From NCBI GenBank assembly GCA_001941065.1, contig MSHJ01000009.1, positions 1-64,000 on the forward strand: a stretch of DNA of 64,000 nt, in the 5' to 3' direction. Shown piece by piece: positions 25,653-36,060 of the stretch (position 1 is its first letter; each line of letters starts with the position of its first letter). Made by a program: the position numbers and the translations under genes. The notes under the pieces were generated by a model. The model was not told the origin of the DNA. It ran no database searches and saw only the letters and a list, made by a program, of their open reading frames with translations. The stretch comes from Alistipes sp. Zagget8. Lineage in GTDB: Bacteria; Bacteroidota; Bacteroidia; Bacteroidales; Rikenellaceae.

Positions 25653-28600
25653 ATGAATAAAATTCTATTCAGTACATGGAGGAGGAATATCCTGCGACGC
25701 ATCCTGTCAGGCATATTTCTGATCGGGATATTCGTTACCGCAGCGGCCCAGCAAAGCCGTCAGGGAACGGTCAAAGGCACCATCCTCGACGACAAGCAGA
25801 CGCCCGCCGTAGGAGCGACTGTCGTAGTAAAAGGCACGAACCGGGGAACGATTGCCGACGGGCAAGGAAAATTCTCGATCGAAGCCGCCTCGCGAGATAC
25901 CCTGCAAATCAGCCTGATCGGGTATCTTCCCCAAGAAATACCGGTAGGCAGCCAGAGCGATGTGACCATCTGGCTGAAAGAAAACCTGCTTTCGATCGAA
26001 GACGTGGTCGTGGTCGGTTTCGGCGTCCAGCGGAAAGAAACCGTCACCGGCGCCATCAACAGCATCGGCTCCAAAGAGATCCTGCGCTCGCCGACGGCCA
26101 ACGTCACCAACGCGCTGGCCGGTAAAATGGCCGGCCTGACCGCCGTGCAGCGTGGCGGAGAGCCCGGCAAGGACGGAGCCACGTTCAAAATCCGCGGAGT
26201 CGGAACGCTGAACGACGGCAATGAATCCGCCCCGCTGATCCTGATCGACGGCATCGAACGAACCTCGCTGGACGTGATCGACCCGAACGAAATCGAAACC
26301 ATCAACATCCTCAAAGACGCTTCCGCAACCGCGGTATACGGCGTCCGGGGCGCCAACGGAGTCATCCTCGTAACGACCAAAACGGGCCAACCCGGACGCG
26401 CCCAGGTCACGCTGACCTCCAATTTCGGCTGGCAGTCCTACACCATGATGCCCGAACTGGTCAACGCCTACGAATGGGCGACCCTTTACAACGAGGGACT
26501 CGCACACGAGCAGAGCACCAAGGCGCCGTTCCCGCAGGAGGCACTCGACGCCTGGAAAAACCATACGAACCCGATACTCTACCCGGACGTAGACTGGGTG
26601 GACAAACTGCTCCGCAAATCGGCTCCCCAGCAACAATACAACATCAATGTGAGCGGCGGAAGCGAGAGGACCAGGTATTTCATCTCCTTCGGTATGCTCC
26701 ACCAGGAGGGTATCTACAAGGAATACGACATCGACGGCGTGGATTTCTCGGTCAATCCGGATTACCGCCGGTTCAACCTGCGTGCCAACCTGGACATCGA
26801 CGTGATGAAGGGCATGACGCTCGGGCTCCGGCTCGGTTCCGTCTTCACGGACGGCAACTACCCGAATGCATCCACCTCCAATATCTTCGACTATCTGTTA
26901 CGCACGGTGCCGGGAGGAGGTCCGGGCCTGATCAACGGCAAGCTCGTCACCGGCTATTCGGGCGACGATCCGCTCGAAAACTACGAGCGCCGGGTATCCA
27001 ACCCGATCTTCGACATTCTCGAACAGGGGTATCAGGAATACAATACCAGCACCTACAACCTGAGCGCAGACCTGAACTACGACCTCGGGTTCCTCGTCAA
27101 GGGACTCTCGGTACGGGGAAAAGTGGCCTACGACGACTACGGCACCCACCGGGTCACCTACACCACCGGAAGCATCCCGCAATACACCGTCGTGGTGGAC
27201 AACGACCACGATGACGGGTACCGCCTGGTCAAGGCTTCCGACGAAACGGCCTTCGGCGCCAAGGAGACTTATAGTACCCGTTACCGCAACGTATACCTGG
27301 AAGGCGGCATCAGCTACGCCGGCCAGTTCGGCCGCCACAGCGTCACCGCCCTAGCCCTCTACAACCAGCGGGTGCAGGACAACCCCTCGTTCCAGTACGA
27401 CCTGCCCAAAGGCCTGCTGGGATTCGTGGGGCGCGTCACCTACAATTTCGACAACCGCTACCTGGCCGAATTCAACGCCGGCTACAACGGCTCGGAAAAT
27501 TTCGCCGAGGGCAAGCGGTTCGGATTCTTCCCCGCGTTCTCCCTGGGCTGGATCCTGACCGAAGAGAAATTCGTTCCCCGCAATAGATTCCTGACCTACG
27601 CCAAAATCCGCGGATCATACGGAGAGGTCGGAAACGACCAGATCGGCGGAGACCGCTATCTCTACCTGCCCCCGACCTTCGTATACGGCTCCAACGGATA
27701 CAATTTCGGAACCTACGGACAAAACTCACAGTACTATCCCGCCTCCGCCGAAGGGACCGTCGGCAATTCCGACGTGACGTGGGAAAGGGCCAAGAAGGCC
27801 AATATCGGCCTCGACCTGAAAATGTTCGACGACCAACTGAGCTTCACGGGAGACTATTTCTGGGAAAAACGCGACAACATCCTCTGGGATTACGGAACCG
27901 TTCCCTCCATCGTGGGTACGACCCTCTCGGCCTCCAATCTGGGCCGCGTGGACAACAAAGGCTTTGAACTCGAACTGGGCTGGAACTCCAAAGTCCGGAA
28001 TTTCGAATACTGGGTCTCCGGCGTATTTTCCTATGCCAAAAACAAGATCGTCTACATGGACGAAGCCAAACAGGCTTATCCCTACCTGGCGCAAACGGGC
28101 TACTCCGTGGGCCAGTACAAAGGTTACATCAACGAAGGGTTCATCAATACGGACGCCGATCTCGAAAACCAGCCCGCACACGGCTGGGGCGGCGACCGGT
28201 GGGCCAAAGGCGAGCTGAATTTCATCGATGTCAACGGCGACGGCATCGTCGATACGAACGACCGGGTGACAATCGGTTACGGGTCCTATCCCGAAATCAC
28301 GTTCGGCGTGAACCTCGGGTTCCAATGGAAAGGCTTCGAAGTCAGCGCCCTGCTGCAGGGTGCCGCAAACGTCTCGCTCTACCTGAAACAGAGTGCCGTC
28401 TGCCCGCTGTATTACACCCGGAGCGCCCAGAAATGGCACATGGGACGCTGGACCGAAGAGCGGTATCTCGCCGGTGAGAAGATCACCTATCCGCGCATTC
28501 TGTCCGACAACGTGTCGTCTCCCTCGTTCCTCGACCAGAACCCGCTCTCCACGTTCTGGCTCTACGACGCCTCCTACCTGCGCCTGCGCAACCTGGAGAT

Positions 28601-28787
28601 CGCCTACACGCTGAAATCGAAAACACTCAAGAATGCGGGCATCACCTCCGTCCGGTTCTATGTCAGCGGCACCAACCTGTTCACGATCACGGGCATGGAT
28701 AATTTCGACCCGGAGGCACCCTCCGGCATCGGAAGTTTCTACCCGATGCAGAAGGTCTACAACGTAGGTGTCAAACTTGTTTTCTAA
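25653..28787 (+). CDS. SusC/RagA-family TonB-linked outer-membrane transporter (pair 1)
   Basis: 1044 aa. Signal peptide to about residue 32, then a CarboxypepD_reg-like domain (GTVKGTILDDKQTPAVGATVVVKG), the DVVVVGFGVQRKE segment near the Ton box, a plug (ALAGKMAGLTAVQRGGEPGKDG, IRGVGTLND, ILKDASATAVYGVRGANGVILVTTK) and a 22-strand barrel ending YNVGVKLVF. SusC pumps oligosaccharides captured by its SusD lid into the periplasm. susD starts 19 nt downstream. The preceding fucI relic mirrors the fucI-susC order at 39858. Confidence 0.95.
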   Translation: MNKILFSTWRRNILRRILSGIFLIGIFVTAAAQQSRQGTVKGTILDDKQTPAVGATVVVKGTNRGTIADGQGKFSIEAASRDTLQISLIGYLPQEIPVGSQSDVTIWLKENLLSIEDVVVVGFGVQRKETVTGAINSIGSKEILRSPTANVTNALAGKMAGLTAVQRGGEPGKDGATFKIRGVGTLNDGNESAPLILIDGIERTSLDVIDPNEIETINILKDASATAVYGVRGANGVILVTTKTGQPGRAQVTLTSNFGWQSYTMMPELVNAYEWATLYNEGLAHEQSTKAPFPQEALDAWKNHTNPILYPDVDWVDKLLRKSAPQQQYNINVSGGSERTRYFISFGMLHQEGIYKEYDIDGVDFSVNPDYRRFNLRANLDIDVMKGMTLGLRLGSVFTDGNYPNASTSNIFDYLLRTVPGGGPGLINGKLVTGYSGDDPLENYERRVSNPIFDILEQGYQEYNTSTYNLSADLNYDLGFLVKGLSVRGKVAYDDYGTHRVTYTTGSIPQYTVVVDNDHDDGYRLVKASDETAFGAKETYSTRYRNVYLEGGISYAGQFGRHSVTALALYNQRVQDNPSFQYDLPKGLLGFVGRVTYNFDNRYLAEFNAGYNGSENFAEGKRFGFFPAFSLGWILTEEKFVPRNRFLTYAKIRGSYGEVGNDQIGGDRYLYLPPTFVYGSNGYNFGTYGQNSQYYPASAEGTVGNSDVTWERAKKANIGLDLKMFDDQLSFTGDYFWEKRDNILWDYGTVPSIVGTTLSASNLGRVDNKGFELELGWNSKVRNFEYWVSGVFSYAKNKIVYMDEAKQAYPYLAQTGYSVGQYKGYINEGFINTDADLENQPAHGWGGDRWAKGELNFIDVNGDGIVDTNDRVTIGYGSYPEITFGVNLGFQWKGFEVSALLQGAANVSLYLKQSAVCPLYYTRSAQKWHMGRWTEERYLAGEKITYPRILSDNVSSPSFLDQNPLSTFWLYDASYLRLRNLEIAYTLKSKTLKNAGITSVRFYVSGTNLFTITGMDNFDPEAPSGIGSFYPMQKVYNVGVKLVF

Positions 28788-28806
28788 CTCCGTAACCAGA
28801 AAACCC

Positions 28807-30633
28807 ATGAAAAGCAAAATCCACCTGTTCGTCGTTGCGGCACTGTTTCTCTCGAGTTTGTTCACGACGACATCGTGCCTCGACATTCTGGAAAAACCGA
28901 CCAGTTCCGAAATCACGATCGATACGATCTTTTCCAAAAGGCTTTATGCGGAAAGTTATCTGTATCAGGTCTATCACACCTTGATCCCCCGCGGATTCCC
29001 GTTCACCAACGGAAATCCCGCCGCCACCCAGTTCAGCACGGAGTTCGCCCGTTCGACCCTGGCCAGCATCACCGACGAGGGCTGCAATGTCCGCGGCGCC
29101 AGCTGGGGCTGGTATGTCAACACGTCCGGTTTCGACCCGACGAGCAGCGCCAAGAACCAGGAAGACGGATTCGGATTCCGCTGGAAAGGAATCCGCGCCG
29201 CCTACGTATTCCTCGAAAACCTCGACAAGGTTCCCGACTCCGAAATCGGCGATACCGAGAAATCGCAGATGAAGGCCGAAGCCAAAACCCTGATCGCGCT
29301 GGCTTATCAGGAGATGCTCGTGCGTTACGGCGGCGTGCCGATCGTCCGCGAATCGTTCAGCACCGGCGTGGCTCCCAGCGAAATGGCCATTTCCCGGAGC
29401 AGCGTGCAAGACGTGATCGACTTTATCCTGTCTCTCTGCGACGAAGCCAAGGAGATCCTTCCCGACGTCTACTCTTCCGACAAACGGGGCCGGATCACCA
29501 AAGGGGTCGCGCTGGCCATCAGATCGAGGGTGCTGCTCTTCGCAGCGAGCCCGTTCTTCAACAGCGGTGCGGCGGACATGGTGCTCTCCTATGACCACCC
29601 CGAATACGTCTGCCTCGGCGGATACAGCAAAGAACGCTGGCTGGAAGCGGCCAAAGCGGCCAACGACGTGCTGGTATGGGCGTCCACGAAGGGCGGCGTA
29701 TCGCTCGTCATGCCCGAGGACATCGAGGGCGGAGAGACCGACGCCAAGCACAATGCCTACGGCTACGCGACCTCCGTCAAGGACAACAAGGAGATCATCC
29801 TGGCCAACAAGGGTTACAGCGACAGCAACAACGGATTTACGGATGGCATCTACTGGAAATTCACCAGCCGCGGCCTTTCCGTCATGCAGAGCATCATCTA
29901 CAATTTCCGCAAAGCGGACGGTTCCGACCAGACATGGCCCACCTCGTTCCAGGAACGCCACCCGTTCTCCGAATACACGGAAAAAGTCAACGAGATGGAA
30001 CCCCGTTTCACGCAATGCTGCTGGCCGGTCGGACAAGCTGCGCCCAATTTCTCGGCAACCGGAAACTATGCCAAATGGCCGTTCAATTCGATCGACGACA
30101 ACATGGGCACCTCCGACATGTACGGAGCCTGCCCGATGGTCAAGTTCCACTACAATTACAGCAGTTCCACCAAGATGCAGGATTGGATCGTGTTCCGCCT
30201 GGCCGAATTCTACCTCAACTACGCCGAAGCCGTGAACGAATACTACGGACCGACCGGCCGGGTGGAAGGCGCCCGGTACACGGCTATCGAAGCCCTGAAC
30301 GTGATCCGCAACCGCGGCGGCCTGCGCAATCTGAATACGGAGGAGAGCAAGGACGACATCGCTTTCCGGGCCCAGGTGCGCCGGGAGCGGGCCGTGGAAC
30401 TTTTCGCCGAAGGGCAGCGCTTCTTCGACTGCCGCCGATGGAAAATCGCGGACGAAAAGTTCGGACAGCAGCTCCACACCCTGCGCTACGTGCAGAACGC
30501 CTCGAAAACCGGCTACGATTTCTATTATCTGGCCCTGCACGACAAACGAACATGGTCGAAAGCCATGTACCTGCACCCCTTCCCCCAGGAAGAGGTGGAC
30601 AAGGGGTATCTGCAACAGAATCCCGGTTATTAA
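28807..30633 (+). CDS. SusD/RagB-family glycan-binding lipoprotein (pair 1)
   Basis: 608 aa from ATG 28807. Lipobox SSLFTTTSC at the end of the signal peptide, so it is anchored on the cell surface as the lid of the adjacent SusC. SusD fold features: EAKTLIALAYQEMLVRYGGVPIV, KGVALAIRSRVLLFAASPFFNS, FRLAEFYLNYAEAVNE, ALNVIRNRGG and the C-terminal RRERAVELFAEGQRFFDCRRWK. The ligand is unknown. Confidence 0.94.
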   Translation: MKSKIHLFVVAALFLSSLFTTTSCLDILEKPTSSEITIDTIFSKRLYAESYLYQVYHTLIPRGFPFTNGNPAATQFSTEFARSTLASITDEGCNVRGASWGWYVNTSGFDPTSSAKNQEDGFGFRWKGIRAAYVFLENLDKVPDSEIGDTEKSQMKAEAKTLIALAYQEMLVRYGGVPIVRESFSTGVAPSEMAISRSSVQDVIDFILSLCDEAKEILPDVYSSDKRGRITKGVALAIRSRVLLFAASPFFNSGAADMVLSYDHPEYVCLGGYSKERWLEAAKAANDVLVWASTKGGVSLVMPEDIEGGETDAKHNAYGYATSVKDNKEIILANKGYSDSNNGFTDGIYWKFTSRGLSVMQSIIYNFRKADGSDQTWPTSFQERHPFSEYTEKVNEMEPRFTQCCWPVGQAAPNFSATGNYAKWPFNSIDDNMGTSDMYGACPMVKFHYNYSSSTKMQDWIVFRLAEFYLNYAEAVNEYYGPTGRVEGARYTAIEALNVIRNRGGLRNLNTEESKDDIAFRAQVRRERAVELFAEGQRFFDCRRWKIADEKFGQQLHTLRYVQNASKTGYDFYYLALHDKRTWSKAMYLHPFPQEEVDKGYLQQNPGY

Positions 30634-30665
30634 CGGACCATGTGTAACCAATAGAAACCAATTCG

Positions 30666-33600
30666 ATGAACACATATAAAATCAACCTCAGGACCACGAT
30701 ATGCGGCGTCTTGACGGGTCTGATGCTGCTGGTGGGCGGCCAGGCCTATGCACAACGTGCCGCACAGGGACATGTCGTGGACGAATCGGGCTTCCCGATC
30801 GTAGGAGCCGTCGTCACATCCGGCGGCAAAACAGCAACGACGGACGACAAAGGGCGGTTCCGCATCGAAGATGCAACCTCCCTGCGGATCGAAATGCCGG
30901 GATACATACCCCAGACCCTCGGGCGCCTCTCGGATAAAATGACCGTCACGCTGAAAGAGGACGACCTCCAGCGCAATCTCACCATTCCCTCCGGCTTCCG
31001 GAATCGCTTCAGCATGGCATCCGCCGTTTCGACCATACAGGGCGACGACCTGAACGATGAGTTCGTGTCGAATGCGGGCCGGATTCTCTCCGGGAAGCTC
31101 TCCGGACTGACCGTGGAACAGACCTCCGGCGAACCCGGCAACGATTCCCCCACGTTTTATATCCGCGGCCTCGGGTCGTGGAACACCAGCAAGCCGCTGA
31201 TCTACGTCGACGGATTCGAAGCCCCCATGGACCGCCTCTCCCCGATGGAGATCGAGTCCATCTCGGTACTCAAGGACGCCGGGGCGCTGGCCCAGTTCGG
31301 CATCAAGGGAGCCAACGGCGTGATCTGGGTCACGACCAAACGCGGCACGATCGGGAAACCCAAAGTGAAAGTGAGCCTGAACCGGGGATGGCAGGAGGCG
31401 GTATCGCTGCCCAAATTCATCGACTCGTATACCTATGCCTCGCTGTACAACGAGGCCGTCAGCAACGATATGGGCAAATGGAATCCCTACTACACCGAAG
31501 CGCAGCTCAACGCCTATAAGAACGGAAACGACGGTACGATCGAACATTACGACCAGCTCTACCCCAACGTAAACTGGCACGACGAGGTGCTCCGCTCCTT
31601 CGCCCCGGCAACCAACGCCGACGTCAGTTTCTCCGGCGGAAGCAAAACGGCCCGTTATTTTCTCGCACTGGGCTACCAGAACATCGACGGTCTGTACAAA
31701 AACACGGACAAGGACCGCGACGTGAATTCCAATCTCAATTTCCAGAAATTCAACTACCGGGCGAATATCGACGCCCGGCTGGGAAAGATTTTCGACGTCT
31801 CGGCATCGGTGGGCGGCGACATCTCCGACCGTTACACACCCAATTATTCGACCGAAACCCTGTGGACCAACATGGTGAAATATCCGGCCAATGCCTTCCC
31901 GGCCCGGACTCCCGGCGGATACGGCGGAACGGTCATCTATCCCGACAACCCGATCGGCTCGGTACTGGAGACCGGATTCCAGCATTTCCACTACCGCAAT
32001 ATACAGGCCACCATCACTATCGGTGAAGACCTGGGTTTCATCACCAAGGGCCTGCGGCTGACGGAGACGATTTCGCTTTACAACCACCAGGGTCAGTACT
32101 CCTACAAAACCAAAGACTATCAGCGTTTCGCACCCTACATCTCCGACGGAAAGCTCCAGTATTCCACCATAGGCACGCAGGACACCGATTTCACCATCTC
32201 CAATACCGGCAACAACCGCAACGCGGCCCAGAGCCGGCTCAACACGGAGATCGCGCTGACCTATGAACGGGAGTTCGGCAAGCACCATGTGTCGGGTTCA
32301 TTCGGGTACCACGGCGACAAATACACCATCGAGGGGACCCAGGTGCCGACCTACACCCGCGGATTCTCCGGACACTTCAGCTACAACTACGATTCGCGGT
32401 ATTTTGCAGAGATCGGGTACGCCGTCAACGGCATGTCGCCCTACGCCCCGAAGAACAACATAGGATGGTTCCCCTCCCTTTCGCTGGCATGGGTGGCTTC
32501 CAATGAAAACTTCCTGAAAAAGACCGGTTGGATCGACTATCTGAAAGTGAGGGGATCGGTAGGACTGGTCGGAATGGCCGACCTGGAAACGGCATCCAAC
32601 TATTTCATGTACCAACAGTACTACAAGAGCAAAACCATCGGTCCCCATTTCGGCTGGGAAGGAACCGCCACGAACAGCGTGCTCTACGAGTACTATATCG
32701 CCAATCCCGACGCGGCGTGGGAAAAACTCCTGCGTGCGAATATCGGAATCGACGGACGTTTCTTCTCCAACCGGCTGAACGCTTCGGTCGACGTGTTCTA
32801 CGACCGGCGTTACGACATCCTCACGAAAGCCAACGTCCCGGAGTATTTCGGTATCCTTTCGGACACGAACATCAACCAGGGCAAGGCTTCCAACCACGGT
32901 GTCGAAATCAGCCTCGACTGGAGCGACCGGATCGGTGAATTCTCGTATTACGTCAATCCCGTCTTCTCGTACGCCCGCAACAAGATCCTCAACATGAACG
33001 AAGCCCCGACCGCTTACGCATACCAGCGCCTGACGGGCCATCCCATCGGGACGTTCAACGTGCTGCAGGCCGACGGACTGTACCAGTCCTGGGACGAGGT
33101 CAACGCCCCCGGAGCGCCCCAGTCGCTCTACGCCAATGTACAGCCGGGCGACATCCGTTACATGGACCTGAACAAGGACGGTTATATCGACGACAACGAC
33201 ATCGCCTACCAGGGAGGGCGCTACACGGCCGTTCCCGAAATCACCTACGGCATCACCCTCGGCGCGGCCTACAAGGGTTTCGACCTCAAAATCTCCGGCT
33301 ACGGGGCCGCCCACCGCACCGTCGGCGTGATGAATACCCGCAACAACGCCTTCCAGAACGGCACGGGCAATGTCACGGAATGGGCGCTCGAACGCTGGGC
33401 CTACTATCCCGAGCAGGGAATCGACACGCGCAAAAGCGCCACCTATCCCCGTCTTTCCGCCGGTTCCAACACCCACAACTGGCAGAATTCGACCTTCTGG
33501 CTGCGCAACGGCAATTTCTTCCGCCTGAGCGACATCACGCTGGGATACACCCTTCCCAGGCATTTGCTCGGCCGGATCGGGATCGACAAGATACGCCTCT

Positions 33601-33716
33601 ATTTCACGGGGACGAACCTCTGCGTGGCGGACCACCTCAAGGCCGGGGACGCCGAAGTCCAGACGGGGTATCCGCTGATGAGGACATTTAAAATCGGGTT
33701 GAACCTTAATTTCTGA
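30666..33716 (+). CDS. SusC/RagA-family TonB-linked transporter (pair 2), atypical N-terminal linker
   Basis: 1016 aa. Signal peptide MNTYKINLRTTICGVLTGLMLLVGGQAYAQ, carboxypeptidase-regulatory-like domain (QGHVVDESGFPIVGAVV), plug (ILSGKLSGLTVEQTSGEPG, IRGLGSWNTSKPLIYVDG, VLKDAGALAQFGIKGANGVIWVTTK) and barrel ending FKIGLNLNF. Between domain and plug it has LTIPSGFRNRFSMASAVS rather than the usual VVVVGYG stretch. It starts 32 nt after susD1 and is followed after 4 nt by susD2. Confidence 0.94.
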   Translation: MNTYKINLRTTICGVLTGLMLLVGGQAYAQRAAQGHVVDESGFPIVGAVVTSGGKTATTDDKGRFRIEDATSLRIEMPGYIPQTLGRLSDKMTVTLKEDDLQRNLTIPSGFRNRFSMASAVSTIQGDDLNDEFVSNAGRILSGKLSGLTVEQTSGEPGNDSPTFYIRGLGSWNTSKPLIYVDGFEAPMDRLSPMEIESISVLKDAGALAQFGIKGANGVIWVTTKRGTIGKPKVKVSLNRGWQEAVSLPKFIDSYTYASLYNEAVSNDMGKWNPYYTEAQLNAYKNGNDGTIEHYDQLYPNVNWHDEVLRSFAPATNADVSFSGGSKTARYFLALGYQNIDGLYKNTDKDRDVNSNLNFQKFNYRANIDARLGKIFDVSASVGGDISDRYTPNYSTETLWTNMVKYPANAFPARTPGGYGGTVIYPDNPIGSVLETGFQHFHYRNIQATITIGEDLGFITKGLRLTETISLYNHQGQYSYKTKDYQRFAPYISDGKLQYSTIGTQDTDFTISNTGNNRNAAQSRLNTEIALTYEREFGKHHVSGSFGYHGDKYTIEGTQVPTYTRGFSGHFSYNYDSRYFAEIGYAVNGMSPYAPKNNIGWFPSLSLAWVASNENFLKKTGWIDYLKVRGSVGLVGMADLETASNYFMYQQYYKSKTIGPHFGWEGTATNSVLYEYYIANPDAAWEKLLRANIGIDGRFFSNRLNASVDVFYDRRYDILTKANVPEYFGILSDTNINQGKASNHGVEISLDWSDRIGEFSYYVNPVFSYARNKILNMNEAPTAYAYQRLTGHPIGTFNVLQADGLYQSWDEVNAPGAPQSLYANVQPGDIRYMDLNKDGYIDDNDIAYQGGRYTAVPEITYGITLGAAYKGFDLKISGYGAAHRTVGVMNTRNNAFQNGTGNVTEWALERWAYYPEQGIDTRKSATYPRLSAGSNTHNWQNSTFWLRNGNFFRLSDITLGYTLPRHLLGRIGIDKIRLYFTGTNLCVADHLKAGDAEVQTGYPLMRTFKIGLNLNF

Positions 33717-33720
33717 CAAC

Positions 33721-35424
33721 ATGAAACTGACCATATTCACCAAAACGATACGCGCGGCGCTTCCCGGACTGGCCGTATTCTCCCTGTTCGCCTGTGAAGG
33801 CCTGTTGCCCGACAACAAGGTAGACCTCGATCTGACCGACAAAAACGTTTCGCAGGCATATGCCAACCTCAGGGACCAGGGCATGGCGCTTTACGACTAT
33901 CTCCCCGCGGGCTACAACCGCATCGACGGAGCCATGCTCGCCGCGGCGACCGACGAAGCGGATCATGCCCCGATCGGGTCCGACATCGAGAAATTCCAGC
34001 TCGGCACGTGGAACGCAGTCACCAATCCGGACAACAACTGGGGCGACTGCTACCGGGCCATCCGGCTCTCGGCCCTGTTCCTCCAGAACAGCGAGAACTA
34101 CGAAGAGATCATCCTGCGCGATACCTCCACGGCTTCGAAGCTCAACAACTACAAAACCCAGTGCGCCGATTTGAAAGCGCTGCGGGCGGAGGCACGCGTG
34201 CTGAATGCCTACATGTATTTCGAACTGCTGAAACGATTCGGCGGAGTGCCTCTCACCGACAAGCTCTACAGCCTGGAATCGCATCCGGACCTGGAACGAA
34301 GCACCTACGACCAGGTCGTAAAGCACATCGTCGGGGAGATCGACGAGGTGCTGGACAACGACGAACTGAGAGACGACTGGTACGCTTACGACCAGAAATT
34401 GTACGGCCGTTTCACACAGGGCGCCGCCCTTGCGCTGAAATCACGCATCCTGCTCTATTGGGCCAGCCCGCAGAACAACCCCACGGACGACCAGGAGCGC
34501 TGGGAAGAGGCTGCGCAGGCCGCCCACGACCTGATCGAACTCACCAAGTACTCGTTGGAAGGCAATTACGGCAACCTGTTTTCCGGCACGACTTCGCACC
34601 AGAGCAAAGAGGTGATCCTCGCCTATATGACCGGAGCGAACAATACGCCCGAGACCGACAATTATCCCATCTCCACAAACGGCGGCAAGACCGGCACATG
34701 CCCTTCGGCCAATCTGGTGGACGCCTACGAAAACGCGGACGGAACCCCCTTCGACTGGAATGCGCTGGCCCCGGGAGCCGATCCCTACGCCGACCGTGAT
34801 CCGAGGCTGCAATACAGCATCGTCGTGAACAATTCGCAGTGGAACGGACGTACCATGCAATGTTACGACGGAGGAACGGACGGCAGCGGCGTGACGCAGG
34901 CGACGACCACCGGCTATTACCTGAAGAAATTCCTGACCGACGGACTCGACCTCGAAAAGAACCAGACCTCGGTTCACTCCTGGATTCTGTTCCGCTATGC
35001 CGAAATCCTCCTGAATTACGCCGAGGCGATGAACGAGGCCTACGGACCCGACGCCGATCCGTTCGGAGACGGCAAAACGGCCCGCTGGGCCGTGAACGAA
35101 GTGCGGGGTCGCGTCGGAATGCCTCCCGTAGCGGCATCGGACGAGACGGAGATGCGCGGCCGGATCAAGCACGAACGCCGGATCGAACTGGCCTTCGAAG
35201 ACCACCGTTTCTGGGATGTGCGGCGCTGGGGCAAGGCAGATGCCGAATCCGCCCTGAAAGCGCCCATCATGGGTGTAAGCATCACGAAAACCCAAACGGG
35301 ATTCACCTATGCGGCCAAAACCGTCGGGTCCCGCACGTTCCAGGAAAAAATGATGCTCTATCCGATTCCCCAGAGCGAGATTCTCCGGTCTGCCGGAAAA
35401 ATCAAGCAGAACCCGGGCTGGTAA
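33721..35424 (+). CDS. SusD/RagB-family glycan-binding lipoprotein (pair 2)
   Basis: 567 aa. Lipobox at AVFSLFAC near residue 24. SusD features: ALRAEARVLNAYMYFELLKRFGGVPL, FTQGAALALKSRILLYWASPQNN, ILFRYAEILLNYAEAMNEAYG and IKHERRIELAFEDHRFWDVRRWGKA. It starts 4 nt after its susC partner, so translation is probably coupled. Confidence 0.94.
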   Translation: MKLTIFTKTIRAALPGLAVFSLFACEGLLPDNKVDLDLTDKNVSQAYANLRDQGMALYDYLPAGYNRIDGAMLAAATDEADHAPIGSDIEKFQLGTWNAVTNPDNNWGDCYRAIRLSALFLQNSENYEEIILRDTSTASKLNNYKTQCADLKALRAEARVLNAYMYFELLKRFGGVPLTDKLYSLESHPDLERSTYDQVVKHIVGEIDEVLDNDELRDDWYAYDQKLYGRFTQGAALALKSRILLYWASPQNNPTDDQERWEEAAQAAHDLIELTKYSLEGNYGNLFSGTTSHQSKEVILAYMTGANNTPETDNYPISTNGGKTGTCPSANLVDAYENADGTPFDWNALAPGADPYADRDPRLQYSIVVNNSQWNGRTMQCYDGGTDGSGVTQATTTGYYLKKFLTDGLDLEKNQTSVHSWILFRYAEILLNYAEAMNEAYGPDADPFGDGKTARWAVNEVRGRVGMPPVAASDETEMRGRIKHERRIELAFEDHRFWDVRRWGKADAESALKAPIMGVSITKTQTGFTYAAKTVGSRTFQEKMMLYPIPQSEILRSAGKIKQNPGW

Positions 35425-35471
35425 TACCATACAAATAGCTTATTTACAGATACGTTATAAAGATTGACCTC

Positions 35472-36044
35472 ATGAAAAAGATTCTGATATTCCTCTGTGC
35501 CGTCGCATCGACCTTCGGCTATGTATCGTGTTCCGATTCGGCAATCGGGGACGAATACGGTTCCACGCTGATTTACATGCCCCAGGCCACCCACAATCTC
35601 GGAACGGACAACAACCTCACGCTGAAGCTGAGCAAGGAGACGGCTGAGGCCACTCCCGGCAAACGCACGCAGACGACGCTCGGCATCTACCGGGCCGGCA
35701 CGGCGCCCAAGGAATCGGCGACCGTCGATCTGCTGATCGACCGGGACTCCCTCGCCTCGGCCCAGCAATACGCCCAGAGCGGGGATGCCGGCAGCAAATA
35801 CGACATCTACAAGACGGGCGTGCTGCTCGACAAGAAATACTACGACAAACTGCCGGCAACGCTGACCATTCCGGAAGGCAGCCGCGAAGCGAAGACACAG
35901 CTTGTCCTGCACAACGCGGAGATCTTTGCAGACTATCCCGTCGGACAAATCCTGCTGCTGCCCGTCCGGATCGCAAACCCGACGCGTTACACCCTGAACC
36001 ATTCGCTGTCGCTCACCATGGTCGTCATCACGCTGGCCGATTAA
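35472..36044 (+). CDS. DUF1735-like surface lipoprotein
   Basis: 190 aa. Signal peptide with lipobox FGYVSCSD near residue 20. The single domain resembles the N-terminal DUF1735 domain of SusE/SusF-position proteins: IYMPQATHN, VDLLIDRDSLA, PATLTIPEGSREAKTQLVL, ILLLPVRIANP. Small lipoproteins after susCD usually bind glycans at the surface. It lacks the extra carbohydrate-binding domain that many relatives carry. Confidence 0.7.
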   Translation: MKKILIFLCAVASTFGYVSCSDSAIGDEYGSTLIYMPQATHNLGTDNNLTLKLSKETAEATPGKRTQTTLGIYRAGTAPKESATVDLLIDRDSLASAQQYAQSGDAGSKYDIYKTGVLLDKKYYDKLPATLTIPEGSREAKTQLVLHNAEIFADYPVGQILLLPVRIANPTRYTLNHSLSLTMVVITLAD

Positions 36045-36060
36045 CGAAAAGACAAAAACG

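Noticed and set aside
25653-35424. Possible invertible promoters or shufflons controlling the susCD pairs
   Set aside because: I saw no inverted repeats flanking promoter-sized segments and no site-specific recombinase gene in the window.
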